Source of the DNA: Dactylococcopsis salina PCC 8305
Lineage (GTDB): Bacteria; Cyanobacteriota; Cyanobacteriia; Cyanobacteriales; Rubidibacteraceae
DNA: 64,000 nt
Direction of reading: 5' to 3'
NCBI RefSeq assembly: GCF_000317615.1
Contig: NC_019780.1
Span: 620,001 to 684,000, forward strand
Numbering within the stretch: position 1 is the stretch's first letter; every line of letters begins with the position of its first letter. The notes under the pieces are model-generated. The model was not told the DNA's origin, searched no databases, and was given only the letters and a program-made list of their open reading frames with translations. Shown in pieces: positions 28,558-37,745 of the stretch. A program made the position numbers and the translations under genes.

Positions 28558-28661
28558 ATACCATTTTAAAAAAGTTAGGTTACAGCCAATCCCCCCAAAC
28601 CCCCCTTTGAAAGGGGGGCTTAGTCGATCGCTAATGTAGCGCCAATTGTTTTAAATGGTAT
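28558..28661. mobile_element. Small MITE-like element with ATACCATTT ends
   Basis: ATACCATTTTAAAA (28558-28571) and TTTTAAATGGTAT (28649-28661) are inverted repeats differing by one base in length, around a core containing one C-run/G-run dyad. A related ATACCATTT end occurs near 56667. There is no coding potential. Confidence 0.5.
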
Positions 28662-28690
28662 TAATTCACCCCATTAGGATAAAATTATAA

Positions 28691-28969
28691 CAAAGTGCAA
28701 TTATTTCTCCGTTCTATTCTTTCCTCAGAGAAGACTTTGGGGCTGATAGTGATCTTGATGTTTTAGTGACTTTTGCTGAAGATGCAAAGTCTGCGCTTCT
28801 CGATCTGGTGAGAATGGAACTAGAATTAGAGAACATTGTCGGGCGATCGGTGGATTTGATTGAAAAAAGAGGAATTGAATGTAGTCAAAATTGGATTCGC
28901 CGTGACGAAATCTTAAAAACAGCAGTTCCAGTGAACTTATTTTTCCAGCTATCGCCCCTTACCATTTAA
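28691..28969 (+). pseudogene. Truncated MNT-type nucleotidyltransferase
   Basis: The frame from 28691 reads SFLREDFGADSDLDVLVTFA, then LVRMELELENIVGRSVDLIE and IRRDEILKTAVPV. This is the core and end of a minimal nucleotidyltransferase with its DSDLDVLV metal-binding Asp pair. The N-terminal helix and the GS(V/Y) motif are missing or damaged. The only in-frame start (GTG 28766) would exclude the active site, so it is a remnant. Such genes normally pair with a HEPN toxin, and none is seen here. Confidence 0.65.
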
Positions 28970-28982
28970 TCAGTCAGCCATT

Positions 28983-29385
28983 ATGACGACAACCACTCTC
29001 AATCTCAACCCGATCATTAAGTTAACTCAACAACAATTTTATACGCTATGTGCGACTAACCCCAACACCAAACTAGAACTTAATGCTAACGGAGAATTAA
29101 TTGTTATGTCCCCCACTGGCGGCGAAACCAGCGCTTGGAATTCTAAACTCATTGCGGCTTTAGTGAATTGGAATGAACAAACGGGGTTAGGACAAACTTT
29201 TGATTCTTCTGGGGGGATTTTCCCTACCCAATGGCGCACAGCGATCGCCCGATGCGGCTTGGATTCCTCTCGAAAAGTGGAACGCACTCACTTTAGAGGA
29301 AAAAAGGGGCTTTTTACCACTGTGTCCTGATTTTGTCATCGAACTCCTTTCACCCTCAGATTTTTGGAAACAAGGAACAGAATCC
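28983..29385 (+). pseudogene. Uma2-family nuclease, frameshifted and cut by TnpB element
   Basis: A normal start (MTTTTLNLNPIIKLTQQQFY) and core (LELNANGELIVMSPTGGETS) lead to a frame break at about 29209-29222, where a G run has one extra base. The frame then continues as FSLPNGAQRSPDAAWIPLEK and CPDFVIELLSPSDFW. The gene ends where TnpB sequence begins at about 29375-29385. Uma2/DUF820 proteins are PD-(D/E)XK nuclease-like and highly multicopy in cyanobacteria. Confidence 0.8.
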
Positions 29386-30175
29386 TCAAAATGTAGAGGT
29401 GAGAGAAGATTGCTTAAAGTTTCCTAAACTAGGAGAAATTAAGGCAGTCTTACATCGACCCATCAAAGGTTCGGTTAAGACTGTGACTATTAGCAAAAAT
29501 ACTTGTGGAGAGTATTATGCTTCTATTTTGGTTGAAGACGGGAAGGAAAAACCAAAACCTTCTTCAGAAGGAAAAGCGGTTGGAATTGACTTAGGGTTAA
29601 ATCATTATGCTATCACTAGCGATGGTAATAAATTTAATAATCCTCGTTGGATGGATAAGCATGAGAAAAACCTTAAGATTAAACAACAGCAATTATCTCG
29701 GAAGCAAAAAGGTTCTCATAACAGAAATAAAGCTCGTCATCAAGTAGCCAGAGTTCATAAAAAGGTTTCTAACAGCAGGGAAGATTTTCTACACAAACTA
29801 AGTCGTAGCTTAGTTGACGAAAACCAAGTCATTTGTGTAGAGAATCTAGCAGTTAAGAACATGATGAAGAACCATAATCTGGCTAAAGCCATTAGTCAAG
29901 TTGGTTGGGGACAGTTCTGTACTATGCTGAAGTACAAAGCTGAACAAGACGGTAAAACCTATGTTGAGGTTGACCGCTTTTTCCCTAGTTCAAAGACTTG
30001 CAACGTCTGCTTAAATCAAGTTGATAGTCTGCCACTAGATGTTCGCAGTTGGAAATGCTCAAACTGTGGAACAGAACATGATAGAGACATTAACGCTGCT
30101 AAGAATATCAGAGACGAAGGACTACGAATTATTGCCTGTGGGACACGGGATGACAGCTTGGTTCGCCAAGGCTGA
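29333..30175 (+). pseudogene. tnpB: TnpB RNA-guided nuclease, N-terminally truncated
   Basis: The 280-residue frame matches TnpB from PQNVEVREDCLKFPKLGEIK onward, roughly the last two thirds of the protein. RuvC residues are present: GIDLGLNHYA (Asp), CVENLAVKNMM (Glu) and EHDRDINAAKNI (Asp). The zinc finger CNVC...CSNC is also present. The N-terminal REC/wedge part is absent and the first residues come from Uma2 sequence, so guide-dependent cleavage is unlikely. No TnpA is adjacent. The 3' end and right-end hairpin of the IS200/IS605-type element are preserved. Confidence 0.88.
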
Positions 30176-30294
30176 AAAAGCCTATCGCCGGATGTAAGAC
30201 TTGGAAATAGTCTATTTGGAGATTATGGAAAAGCATTCTTTTGGGTAGGAAGCTCCTTCTACATTGCGTTAGCAATTAGAAGAGGGTAGTTCAC
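30110..30294 (+). ncRNA. Right end / omega RNA region of TnpB element
   Basis: The 3' end of tnpB and about 120 bases beyond it contain the usual IS605-superfamily right-end features. These are AAAGCCTATCGCC after the stop, GGAAGCTCC, then a hairpin CTTCTAC-ATTGC-GTTA-GCAAT-TAGAAG and the terminal GGGTAGTTCAC ending at 30294. In this family the segment encodes the omega RNA scaffold, with the guide just outside the element (from 30295). That the RNA is still made is inference. Confidence 0.5.
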
Positions 30295-30328
30295 AAGCTC
30301 CCAATTTGGTTTCTGGGGAATATGAGTA

Positions 30329-31969
30329 ATGGTTAGTGTATCAAATAACTTATCATCGATCGAAGTAACAAATTTAGACCATTTAGGAATCGTTGCTGGC
30401 TTAATTGATGAAATCGGACTGGTCGAACAAATCAATGAATTAGTAGTAGAACAACCCGGGGAAAAAGTAAGCCCAGGTCATGCAGTGAAAGCGATGATTC
30501 TCAATGGCTTAGGACTATTTTCATCTCCCTTATACCTATTTCCCAAATTCTTTGAAGCGCTCCCAACCGAACATTTAATTGGAGAAGGAATTCAAGCAGA
30601 ACACTTAAATGATGATCGATTAGGACGAGTCTTAGACAAATTATATTTAACGGGATTAGAAGATATATTTCTCAGCATCGCCTTAAAAGTCATTAAACAA
30701 TTTTCGATTGGTGTAGAAAGTCTTCATCTGGATTCAAGCTCTTTAAGTGTCGAAGGAGAATACGAAAATACTTTAATTGAAGAAGACAAAGTAGAAGTTA
30801 ATTCAGAACTAGGAGAAAAGCTAAATCCTCCTCAACCGATTCAAATTACCTATGGTTATTCTCGGGATAAACGTCCCGACTTGAAACAGTTCATGGTTGA
30901 TTTAATTTGTAGTGGTGATGGGGATATACCAGTTTTTTTAAGAACAGGAAGTGGAAATGAATCTGATCAGAAAGTATTTCCTGAAATCTTTAAGCAATTC
31001 CGAAATCAAGTTAATTTCGATTCATTGATGGTAGCAGATAGGGCACTATACACCGCCGAAAATCTGAAACAAATGCAAGATTTGAAATGGCTGACCCGAG
31101 TCCCATTTCGACTCAAACCGGCTCAAGCTCTTGCTAGACAAGTTAAATCCTCAGAAATGATTCCCAGTATGGGGCCTGGATATCGTTACTCAATTCACAC
31201 ACGAACTTATGGCGGAATTGAACAGCGATGGTTAGTAGTAGAAAGTGAAGAAAGACAAAAATCCGACCAAAAACGTATCGAGAAAAAAATCGAGAAAGAT
31301 AGACTCGAAGCCGAAAAACAATTGCGGGAATTATACCGTCAAACTTATGCTTGTGTTCCTGATGCGCTCCAAGCCGTCAAAAAACTAGAAAAGAAATTTA
31401 AGTATCATCAAATCAGCCAAATTGAAGCCCGTGAAGAACCAGACAATAATCCCGACCAAGCTCAGATTAAAATTCGAGCAAATTTAGAAGAAAATTTGAC
31501 TTTGATTGAAGAAGAAAAACAACTAGCAGGACGCTTTATTCTTGCCACCAATGTTTTAGATGAAGCCGAGCTATCTCCTGAGAAAATGCTCATTGAATAT
31601 AAAGAACAACAGTCAACGGAAAGAGGATTTAGGTTCTTAAAAGACCCCATGTTTTTAGCCGATCGTATTTTTCTCAAATCTCCGGAACGGATTCAGGGTA
31701 TGGCTTTAATTATGGGATTATGTCTGCTGGTTTATAACTTGGGGCAAAGAGAACTGCGCTCGGCTTTAGTTAGACGAGGGGAAATGGTTAAAAATCAATT
31801 AGGGAAAGAAACCAATTCCCCTACCTTGCGTTGGATTTTTCAACAATTTCAAGCGGTTCACTTGTTAAAAAATAGAGGAGAAAACCAAGTTTCTAATCTC
31901 ACGGATGAGAGATTAAATTTACTACAATTGTTTCCCAAACCTTGCCAACAATATTATTTATTAGTGTAA
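30329..31969 (+). CDS. IS1634-family (IS4 superfamily) transposase
   Basis: This 546-residue DDE transposase has the DUF4277 N-terminus (NLDHLGIVAGLIDEIGLVEQ, GHAVKAMILNGLGLFSSPLY). Catalytic positions are in SLHLDSSSLSVEGEY (D), FDSLMVADRALYTAENL (D) and QQSTERGFRFLKDPMFLADR (E). Length and frame are intact. I cannot define the inverted ends. The segment 31970-32262 beyond the stop, containing GTTGAGGGTGCGGAATGTGG, is probably IS tail, but no matching left end is visible at 30295-30328. Confidence 0.9.
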   Translation: MVSVSNNLSSIEVTNLDHLGIVAGLIDEIGLVEQINELVVEQPGEKVSPGHAVKAMILNGLGLFSSPLYLFPKFFEALPTEHLIGEGIQAEHLNDDRLGRVLDKLYLTGLEDIFLSIALKVIKQFSIGVESLHLDSSSLSVEGEYENTLIEEDKVEVNSELGEKLNPPQPIQITYGYSRDKRPDLKQFMVDLICSGDGDIPVFLRTGSGNESDQKVFPEIFKQFRNQVNFDSLMVADRALYTAENLKQMQDLKWLTRVPFRLKPAQALARQVKSSEMIPSMGPGYRYSIHTRTYGGIEQRWLVVESEERQKSDQKRIEKKIEKDRLEAEKQLRELYRQTYACVPDALQAVKKLEKKFKYHQISQIEAREEPDNNPDQAQIKIRANLEENLTLIEEEKQLAGRFILATNVLDEAELSPEKMLIEYKEQQSTERGFRFLKDPMFLADRIFLKSPERIQGMALIMGLCLLVYNLGQRELRSALVRRGEMVKNQLGKETNSPTLRWIFQQFQAVHLLKNRGENQVSNLTDERLNLLQLFPKPCQQYYLLV

Positions 31970-32274
31970 GGGAAGTTTCCCCGAAGGAGTGAAAATCAAA
32001 GATGAAGTCAGTTGAGAGCTTCTGTAATTTTAGGCTTGTGCATTCTCAATTATTCTTAGTTAATGAGATGGAAGAAGAATTCACCCTGATTCTCCCCCAA
32101 AGTTTGATGGTGGAGTCAATCAATTTCCCTTGATACGGTCGCCAAACGGACAATGTGACAGTTGAGGGTGCGGAATGTGGGTTTAAGGCTCTTAACCCCT
32201 CAAAAAAGTGCAAGGAAATTGAACGCTCAATAGTGAAAACCCTGCATCAAAACTTTGAAATCTTACCGATTAAT
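31970..32274. other. Non-coding tail after IS1634-type transposase
   Basis: No convincing gene is seen here. GTGCGGAATGTGGGTTTAAG resembles terminal sequences of related IS elements, but I could not match it to a left end. Confidence 0.35.
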
Positions 32275-32352
32275 CAACCCTCTTGCCTAAGGCAACTTGC
32301 CTTTTGCCTTACTAAACCAACCAATGGACTTTTTCAGCAAGCCCTAGTTAAC
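32275..32352 (+). mobile_element. Truncated MITE family B
   Basis: CAACCCTCTTGCCTAAGGCA through ACCAACCAATGGACTTTTTC and AGCAAGCCCTA matches the right half of the elements at 6809-6992 and 8028-8212. The left arm is missing. Confidence 0.7.
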
Positions 32353-32379
32353 CATTGTTGAACCTCCTGCTTTTTTTCC

Positions 32380-32733
32380 TCATCCATAAAGCACTTGTCC
32401 TTGATCTAAAGCCTGTCTGACTAGAGAACTGCGAACCGTCAATTTTTTGTTAACTTCTTCGCGAGTCATCACAATGACATCCGTAGGAAAAGAAATTCCT
32501 CGCAAAGCCGAATAAGCAACACGCGATCGCCGATATCGAGGTTGATCAGACTCAGAAATAATCACTAATAAATCAAAGTCACTATCTTGATTAGGAACAC
32601 CATAGGCATAAGAGCCAAACAAAATAATTTGCTCAGGATTTAGTGTTTCTACCAATCGACCTACTATTGTATCTAACTCATCTGTATTGATTGGAAAAGA
32701 TTGATGACGAGTTAAATTATCAATTTTGCTCAT
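32380..32733 (-). CDS. MNT-type nucleotidyltransferase (MntA-like antitoxin)
   Basis: This 117-residue minimal nucleotidyltransferase has the motif GSYAYGVPNQDSDFDLLVI and carries the two metal-binding aspartates. MntA-like proteins adenylylate a HEPN RNase toxin and silence it. No HEPN gene is adjacent. The upstream reading frame (32720-32842) is another nucleotidyltransferase fragment that overlaps this start. It is complete for the family, though orphaned. Confidence 0.82.
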   Translation of the reverse strand: MSKIDNLTRHQSFPINTDELDTIVGRLVETLNPEQIILFGSYAYGVPNQDSDFDLLVIISESDQPRYRRSRVAYSALRGISFPTDVIVMTREEVNKKLTVRSSLVRQALDQGQVLYG

Positions 32734-32842
32734 AGATAACGAAAGCCTCTTGTATTACCTCGTCTCGAAAATAATGACTTAAATCGTTAGGAGTTCTGAG
32801 ATCAACTGACCAATTAATGATCTTCGATAGCTCATCCTGCAT
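32720..32842 (-). pseudogene. C-terminal fragment of a nucleotidyltransferase
   Basis: This 40-residue frame from ATG 32842 reads MQDELSKIINWSVDLRTPND then LSHYFRDEVIQEAFVIYEQN. It matches the end of nucleotidyltransferase-domain proteins (DLRTPxxLSxYFRDEV). The catalytic domain is missing. Its stop overlaps the start of the gene at 32380-32733. Confidence 0.55.
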
Positions 32843-33021
32843 TGTAATGATAGCTAACCCTATTTAAAGGAATTGGTAGCAGGGAAACTTTCATCTCTTG
32901 AAATTCTAGGTTATATCAAGTTCGGGTAATTGCTTAGAATTGGTGTTGGGTTTCGTGTACAGACGTTCCATGGCACGTCTCTACCCAACCTACTGTTTAT
33001 CTCATCCGATCGAGCAGCCAT

Positions 33022-33115
33022 TATGACGACAACCACTCTCAATCTCAACCCGATCATTAAGTTAACTCAACAACAATTCTATACGCGCTAGTCACTGTGT
33101 CCGGATTTTGTCTTT
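33022..33115 (+). pseudogene. Uma2-family nuclease fragment 3
   Basis: From ATGACGACAACCACTCTCAA the DNA repeats the first 65 or so bases of the gene at 28983 almost exactly. It then jumps to the ACTGTGTCC(G/T)GATTTTGTC segment, equivalent to 29318-29336. The middle is deleted. The tail overlaps the 3' end of proA on the opposite strand. The spacer upstream (32843-33018) holds a GTTGGGTTTCG...CCAACCTAC repeat and no gene. Confidence 0.75.
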
Positions 33116-34411
33116 GCGAGTGAAGGGTTTAGGATTTTCCCCACTATAGCTGGCTGCAATGTGTCCGTTTCCAGTTAACTGATATTTATAGGTGACTAAT
33201 CCTTCTAATCCCACCGGACCTCTCGGCGGCATTTTTTGAGTGCTGATTCCCACTTCAGCACCGAAACCATAACGGAAACCATCAGAAAAACGAGTGGAAC
33301 AATTATGAAAAACTCCCGCCGCATCTACCTGGTTCAAAAATGCTTGAGCGTGGTCATTATTTTCAGTGACGATCGCCTCGGTATGTTTTGACCCATAACT
33401 CTTAATATGTGCGATCGCGCTTTCCAGATCAGCCACTACTTTCACGGCTAAGACTAATCCCCCATATTCCGTTGACCAATCGGTTTCCGTAGCTTCCTCA
33501 ATTTGAGGCAAAATCTGGCGAGTTTCTGTATCTCCCCGTAAGGTCACTCCTTTTTCAGCCATTGCTGGGGCTAACAACGGTAGAAACTCCCCCGCAATGG
33601 TACGATTAACTAATAAGGTTTCCACTGCGTTACAAGCTGCGGGATACTGAGTTTTAGAATCAACCGCGATCGTCACTGCTTGTTTGAGATCAGCCGTTTC
33701 ATCAACATAGAGATGACAAATCCCATCCGCATGACCTAAAACTGGAATGTTGGTGTTTTCCTGAATGTAGCGCACAAAGGAATTAGACCCTCTCGGAATA
33801 ATCAAATCCACATATTGATCTAAGGATAACAATTCCTGAATCTCAGCGCGAGTGGTGAGAAGTTGTACCGCCTCGGGAGGAACATCGGTTTTAGATAAGG
33901 CGTTATGAATGACCTTAATTAACGCTTGACAGGAATTAAGTGCCTCTTTTCCCCCTTTCAAAATTACACCATTACCCGATTTAATCGCTAAACTGGTAAT
34001 CTGAATTAGAGCATCGGGTCGCGCTTCAAAAATCACTCCTAACACGCCTAACGGACAAGTGAGGCGTTTTAAGATTAATCCTGTATCTAATTCGCGATGA
34101 ATTTGAACAGCACCGATGGGATCATCAAGTTTAACGACATCTTGCACCCCTGCGATCGCGCTTTGCAATTTTGTCTGATCTAGTTTTAACCTTGCTTGTA
34201 ATGCTTGCGGAATCCCCTCTTTTTTCGCTTCCTCACAGTCTTTCTGGTTCGCTGCGACAATTTGTTCGTTGTGAGTGGAAAGGGCGGCTGCGATCGCGCT
34301 TAAAGCCTCATTCCGTTGTTTTGTAGATAAAACCGCCAGTTTTTGCGACGCCTTTTGAGTTTTTTGAGCAAGGTCTGATAAAGAATCAGGAGTCGTTTTT
34401 GATACTACCAT
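33092..34411 (-). CDS. proA: Gamma-glutamyl phosphate reductase (glutamate-5-semialdehyde dehydrogenase)
   Basis: This 439-residue aldehyde-dehydrogenase-fold enzyme reduces gamma-glutamyl phosphate with NADPH in the second step of proline synthesis. Visible motifs are [36 protein letters not shown], the catalytic Cys in [15 protein letters not shown], and [20 protein letters not shown]. Proline can serve as a compatible solute. The last residues (RKDKIRTQ) are encoded by DNA shared with the Uma2 remnant, so the original C-terminus may have been changed slightly. Confidence 0.95.
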   Translation of the reverse strand: MVVSKTTPDSLSDLAQKTQKASQKLAVLSTKQRNEALSAIAAALSTHNEQIVAANQKDCEEAKKEGIPQALQARLKLDQTKLQSAIAGVQDVVKLDDPIGAVQIHRELDTGLILKRLTCPLGVLGVIFEARPDALIQITSLAIKSGNGVILKGGKEALNSCQALIKVIHNALSKTDVPPEAVQLLTTRAEIQELLSLDQYVDLIIPRGSNSFVRYIQENTNIPVLGHADGICHLYVDETADLKQAVTIAVDSKTQYPAACNAVETLLVNRTIAGEFLPLLAPAMAEKGVTLRGDTETRQILPQIEEATETDWSTEYGGLVLAVKVVADLESAIAHIKSYGSKHTEAIVTENNDHAQAFLNQVDAAGVFHNCSTRFSDGFRYGFGAEVGISTQKMPPRGPVGLEGLVTYKYQLTGNGHIAASYSGENPKPFTRKDKIRTQ

Positions 34412-34502
34412 CGGGACTATTTTGATTGAAACATCACAGGGTTACTATCTTACCGTAATTTTTGATTAATTCGATACATTTTAGTCTCATTTTGGGTTTA
34501 AA

Positions 34503-35124
34503 TTACCAAGGATTGCCAATAACGGTAAAGGTTGACCAGTAATAAGGATGAGAAAAATTAGTTTCAGGTGTGGAAAGTAAACTATTAGGAAGCGGATCAC
34601 TACTACGAAGATTCGATCAGGTTGCGCCTTCAATGCGTACTTGTTTATTTAATAGCGCCAGTTGCGCTTGTTGTAGGGCGATCGATAGTTCGCAAATTGA
34701 TTGAGGTTTAGTTGTTCATCCCAAAGTTGAATATAAGAGTGGTTTGGTTTTCCAGACTCTATTTTGGCGTGGGTGGCAAAATGAACGATCGGAAAGGGTT
34801 GATTTACCATTTGAGTCGATAGATTTTGTAAAGTAAAATCTTGATTTAAAAATGATCTTCCTTTTTACTTCCTGTTCTCGCTTCGGCTTTTTGTAAACTG
34901 GTTTCTACTTTTTCTGGGGTGACAATTGAGGTATAAAAATCTCGATCGAGATGATTTCGATATTGTTCCTCCCAAGTCTTTTCCATATTGGAAACGATGT
35001 TTAAAAGTTCTTGTTCCCGATTAATATTTTGCTTTGCTAACGGTGATAAATTTTGAGCAACAACCGAGGGAGAAAATAGGAAAGTACAACCGCTAATTAA
35101 AATCGAGGGTATTAGAAACTTCAT
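34503..35124 (-). pseudogene. CHAT-domain (caspase-like) protein, decayed
   Basis: A secretory N-terminus (MKFLIPSILISGCTFLFSPS) and NIVSNMEKTWEEQYRNHLDR lead to a stop at 34846. Further on, other frames hold NQPFPIVHFATHAKIESGK (the catalytic-His motif of CHAT peptidases), ALQQAQLALLNKQVRIEG and SHPYYWSTFTVIGNPW, which is the standard CHAT C-terminus with stop at 34503-34505. The large central repeat region and the catalytic Cys segment (LSACRTALG in relatives) are deleted. It was probably a several-hundred-residue secreted or periplasmic CHAT protein. Confidence 0.8.
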
Positions 35125-35237
35125 TTTAATTATTATTTATAAAATTAGAAAACATTTGTTTTATTTTTTCACAGTGATCAGTAAGGTAATAAGTGATCGA
35201 GCATTTACTTTTACTTACTAATTAAATTTGAAAACTA

Positions 35238-35318
35238 CTGGTCACTGGTCACTGGTCACTGGTCACTGGTCACTGGTCACTGGTCACTGGTCACTGGTCA
35301 CTGGTCACTGGTCACTGA
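35238..35318 (+). repeat. Heptanucleotide tandem repeat (ACTGGTC)n
   Basis: There are about 11.5 perfect head-to-tail copies of a 7-bp unit (ACTGGTC), a short tandemly repeated repetitive sequence of the kind known in cyanobacteria. It lies 125-200 bases before the ATG of the transketolase-like gene. The unit includes GGTCACTGGTCAC, which is partly self-complementary (GTGAC/GTCAC). The rest of 35125-35442 shows no gene. Confidence 0.95.
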
Positions 35319-35442
35319 TAGAATTAACTCTATCTAATCAATATAAGTTCCGTTGAACAGAGCTTGGTCAATTTTGTTCCAGAAAACTGTAAGATCAACT
35401 CAACGCTCACCATTGATAAAGATAAGAAAGGGTTTAATAAAA

Positions 35443-37641
35443 ATGACAGTTGCTAACGCAATTCCGACATTTTGTCAAGGAATCCAACATTTTGCAGACA
35501 CACTTCCAGAATTTGAAACCTATGGCAAAGAGGCAGCGATCGAAGCGGGAGAAACAAAAATCAAGTCTCCCAATGATCCGAGGGCAGTTTATCAAACTTT
35601 GTTAGCAGCGGATGCTCTCCGTTACTTAACGTTACAAATCACCGCATCCAAATCATCAGGACATCCGGGGGGTTTTGCCAGTGTCGCGGAAGGAATCGCA
35701 GCGTTGGTGATGTTGGGATATAAAAATATTGTTACAGAAGTCGGACATCATGCCCCTGGGTTTTATAGTAATGTTTTCCTCGATCGATCCCTAGAGGAGA
35801 TGGGAATCGAAACCGTCCAACAGTTGCGCGATCGATTCCGAGAAACTCACGGACTACTGGGACACCTTTCTGGACAAATTCCAGGACTCCTCAGCCCTGC
35901 TGGCCCCTTAGGACAAGGACAACATTTCGCCATGGCAGGGGCAAAACTCAACCCTGGCACTCTTTTCCCTGTAACCATTGGTGATGGGGGATTAGGCGAA
36001 CCTTATATCATGTCTAGCATTGGACACTTCCACACCGCTTATCCCAATGTCACCAACTTCCTTCCGATTTTAGTTTGGAATGGTTACTCCCAAGAACATC
36101 ACAGCATGATCTCCACCAAAAGTAACGAGGAGATGATCGCATATTTCAAAGGGAATGACTTCCAAGAAATCATCCTAGTCGATGCCAAAGACTATGATGA
36201 TGCAAACCAAACTGGGGATTATGTCGATAGTAGTCTCTTCTCTTTTAAACAACGTCTTGCCTTTACTGAAGCGGTTTTAGAAAACACTGCCCAAGCCGCC
36301 CAATCAGCACTCAATGGGAAACTAACCATATTAATCATTAAACAACTAAAAGGAACAGGAGTTCACAAACGAGGGGCAAAATCTCATAACCTTTATCCAG
36401 GGGATACTGTGGAGAAAGATTATATTGTCAACGCCTTAAAAGAACGAGCATTAACCCCAGAAGCATGGGAATTAGTTCGCACCAACTACAGCCGCGCGGG
36501 AGGCGGAGCCGCCTCGAAAACCGTTGTCACGGAGAAAGTATTACCCGTAGCAGACTTAGGAACGTTACCCAAATCAGAATATCCAGTGGGAGGAGACAAA
36601 AAAGTTGCAACTACTGCAATGGGAACATTAGTGGCTCACGTGGGGAAACAAGAAGCGAACTTTATCGTTTCCAATGCCGATGGGAATGCCGCCTCTGGAA
36701 TTAATAACATCAATGAAGCACTAAAAATTATTCACCCTACCGCAGACGAAACTTATTTCCAACAACCCCAAGGACAAGTTTATGAACCTTTGAGTGAAGA
36801 TGCTTGTGCTGGGTTAGCAGCGGCGAGTTGCTTGATGGGAGGACGGTCTTTATGGTGTTCTTATGAATCTTTTGCCGTGAATGGGCTGCCGATATGGCAA
36901 ACGGTTACGCAAGCGATGGCAGAATTACGCCGTCCCACCCCTTCTACCATTACTTTATTCACAGCAGGGGCATTAGAACAAGGGCGTAATGGTTGGACGC
37001 ATCAACGTCCTGAAATTGAAAACTATTTTGCTGGGATGATGCGAAATGGAAACATTTTCCCGCTTTTTCCTTGTGATGCCAATAGTATTCAAGTTTGTTA
37101 TGAATGGGCGTTAGGAACGAAAAATAAAGGGGTGACAATTACAGCTTCTAAATCACCTTTACCCGTGCGAAGTACCTTCCAACAAACGGAGGAGGCGTTA
37201 GAGAAAGGGGCGTTTGTTTTACAAGAAACCCCAGGGGAAAAAACGGTTGTTTTTGCGGTCATTGGTGATATGACGTTAATGCCTGTTTTAGAAGCAGCCG
37301 CAGAATTAGAAAAACAAGGCATTGGTTCAAAAGTGGTCGCTGTAATCAGTCCTCGTCGTCTCTATCGTCCCACAGATACGGCTTGGGAAAGCTGCGCTGA
37401 AGCCGATGGCGGTTTTGCGGATGAGGCTACATTTCAGCAGTTATTTGGCGGTGAAGCGTTAATTGCGGTGACAGGTGGTTCGAGTGCGATGTTGGAACCC
37501 GTGATGTTACGCAGCCATTGTCCGCGAGATACGTTTGCTTGGAAACGAGGAGAAACCGCAGCCAGTGCTGGCGCAGTGATGGCAATTAATGGCTTAACGG
37601 CGGAGAATTTTGTTCAACGTTCTCTGACCTTGTTGGATTAA
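35443..37641 (+). CDS. Transketolase/phosphoketolase-like thiamine diphosphate enzyme
   Basis: This 732-residue protein has the three-domain transketolase layout. ThDP binding is at TIGDGGLGEPYIMSSIG and the following NGYSQEHHSMISTKSNEE. The pyrimidine domain is around ACAGLAAASCLMGGRSLWC, and the C-terminal domain starts near PGEKTVVFAVIGDMTLMPV. HHSMISTKS and the overall order recall cyanobacterial proteins described as second phosphoketolase or transketolase-like (Synechocystis Sll0529 type). The N-terminus lacks the canonical Xfp residues. I start at ATG 35443 (MTVANAIP), with AAGAAAGGG upstream. A TTG 90 bases earlier is in frame but lacks support. A palindrome-derived insert (RAGGGAASK) is present near residue 355. 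Confidence 0.8.
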   Translation: MTVANAIPTFCQGIQHFADTLPEFETYGKEAAIEAGETKIKSPNDPRAVYQTLLAADALRYLTLQITASKSSGHPGGFASVAEGIAALVMLGYKNIVTEVGHHAPGFYSNVFLDRSLEEMGIETVQQLRDRFRETHGLLGHLSGQIPGLLSPAGPLGQGQHFAMAGAKLNPGTLFPVTIGDGGLGEPYIMSSIGHFHTAYPNVTNFLPILVWNGYSQEHHSMISTKSNEEMIAYFKGNDFQEIILVDAKDYDDANQTGDYVDSSLFSFKQRLAFTEAVLENTAQAAQSALNGKLTILIIKQLKGTGVHKRGAKSHNLYPGDTVEKDYIVNALKERALTPEAWELVRTNYSRAGGGAASKTVVTEKVLPVADLGTLPKSEYPVGGDKKVATTAMGTLVAHVGKQEANFIVSNADGNAASGINNINEALKIIHPTADETYFQQPQGQVYEPLSEDACAGLAAASCLMGGRSLWCSYESFAVNGLPIWQTVTQAMAELRRPTPSTITLFTAGALEQGRNGWTHQRPEIENYFAGMMRNGNIFPLFPCDANSIQVCYEWALGTKNKGVTITASKSPLPVRSTFQQTEEALEKGAFVLQETPGEKTVVFAVIGDMTLMPVLEAAAELEKQGIGSKVVAVISPRRLYRPTDTAWESCAEADGGFADEATFQQLFGGEALIAVTGGSSAMLEPVMLRSHCPRDTFAWKRGETAASAGAVMAINGLTAENFVQRSLTLLD

Positions 37642-37745
37642 ATAAAAAGTAGGTTGGGTGGAGTTTACGAAACCCAACACCAATCAGTTTTTCTCTGTTA
37701 TCCCCCCTAACCCCCCTTTGAAAGGGGGGAATTTGTCTAGGTGAG

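Noticed and set aside
32155..32361. 68-residue frame after the IS1634 transposase
   Set aside because: It runs from IS tail into the truncated MITE and has no recognisable protein features.
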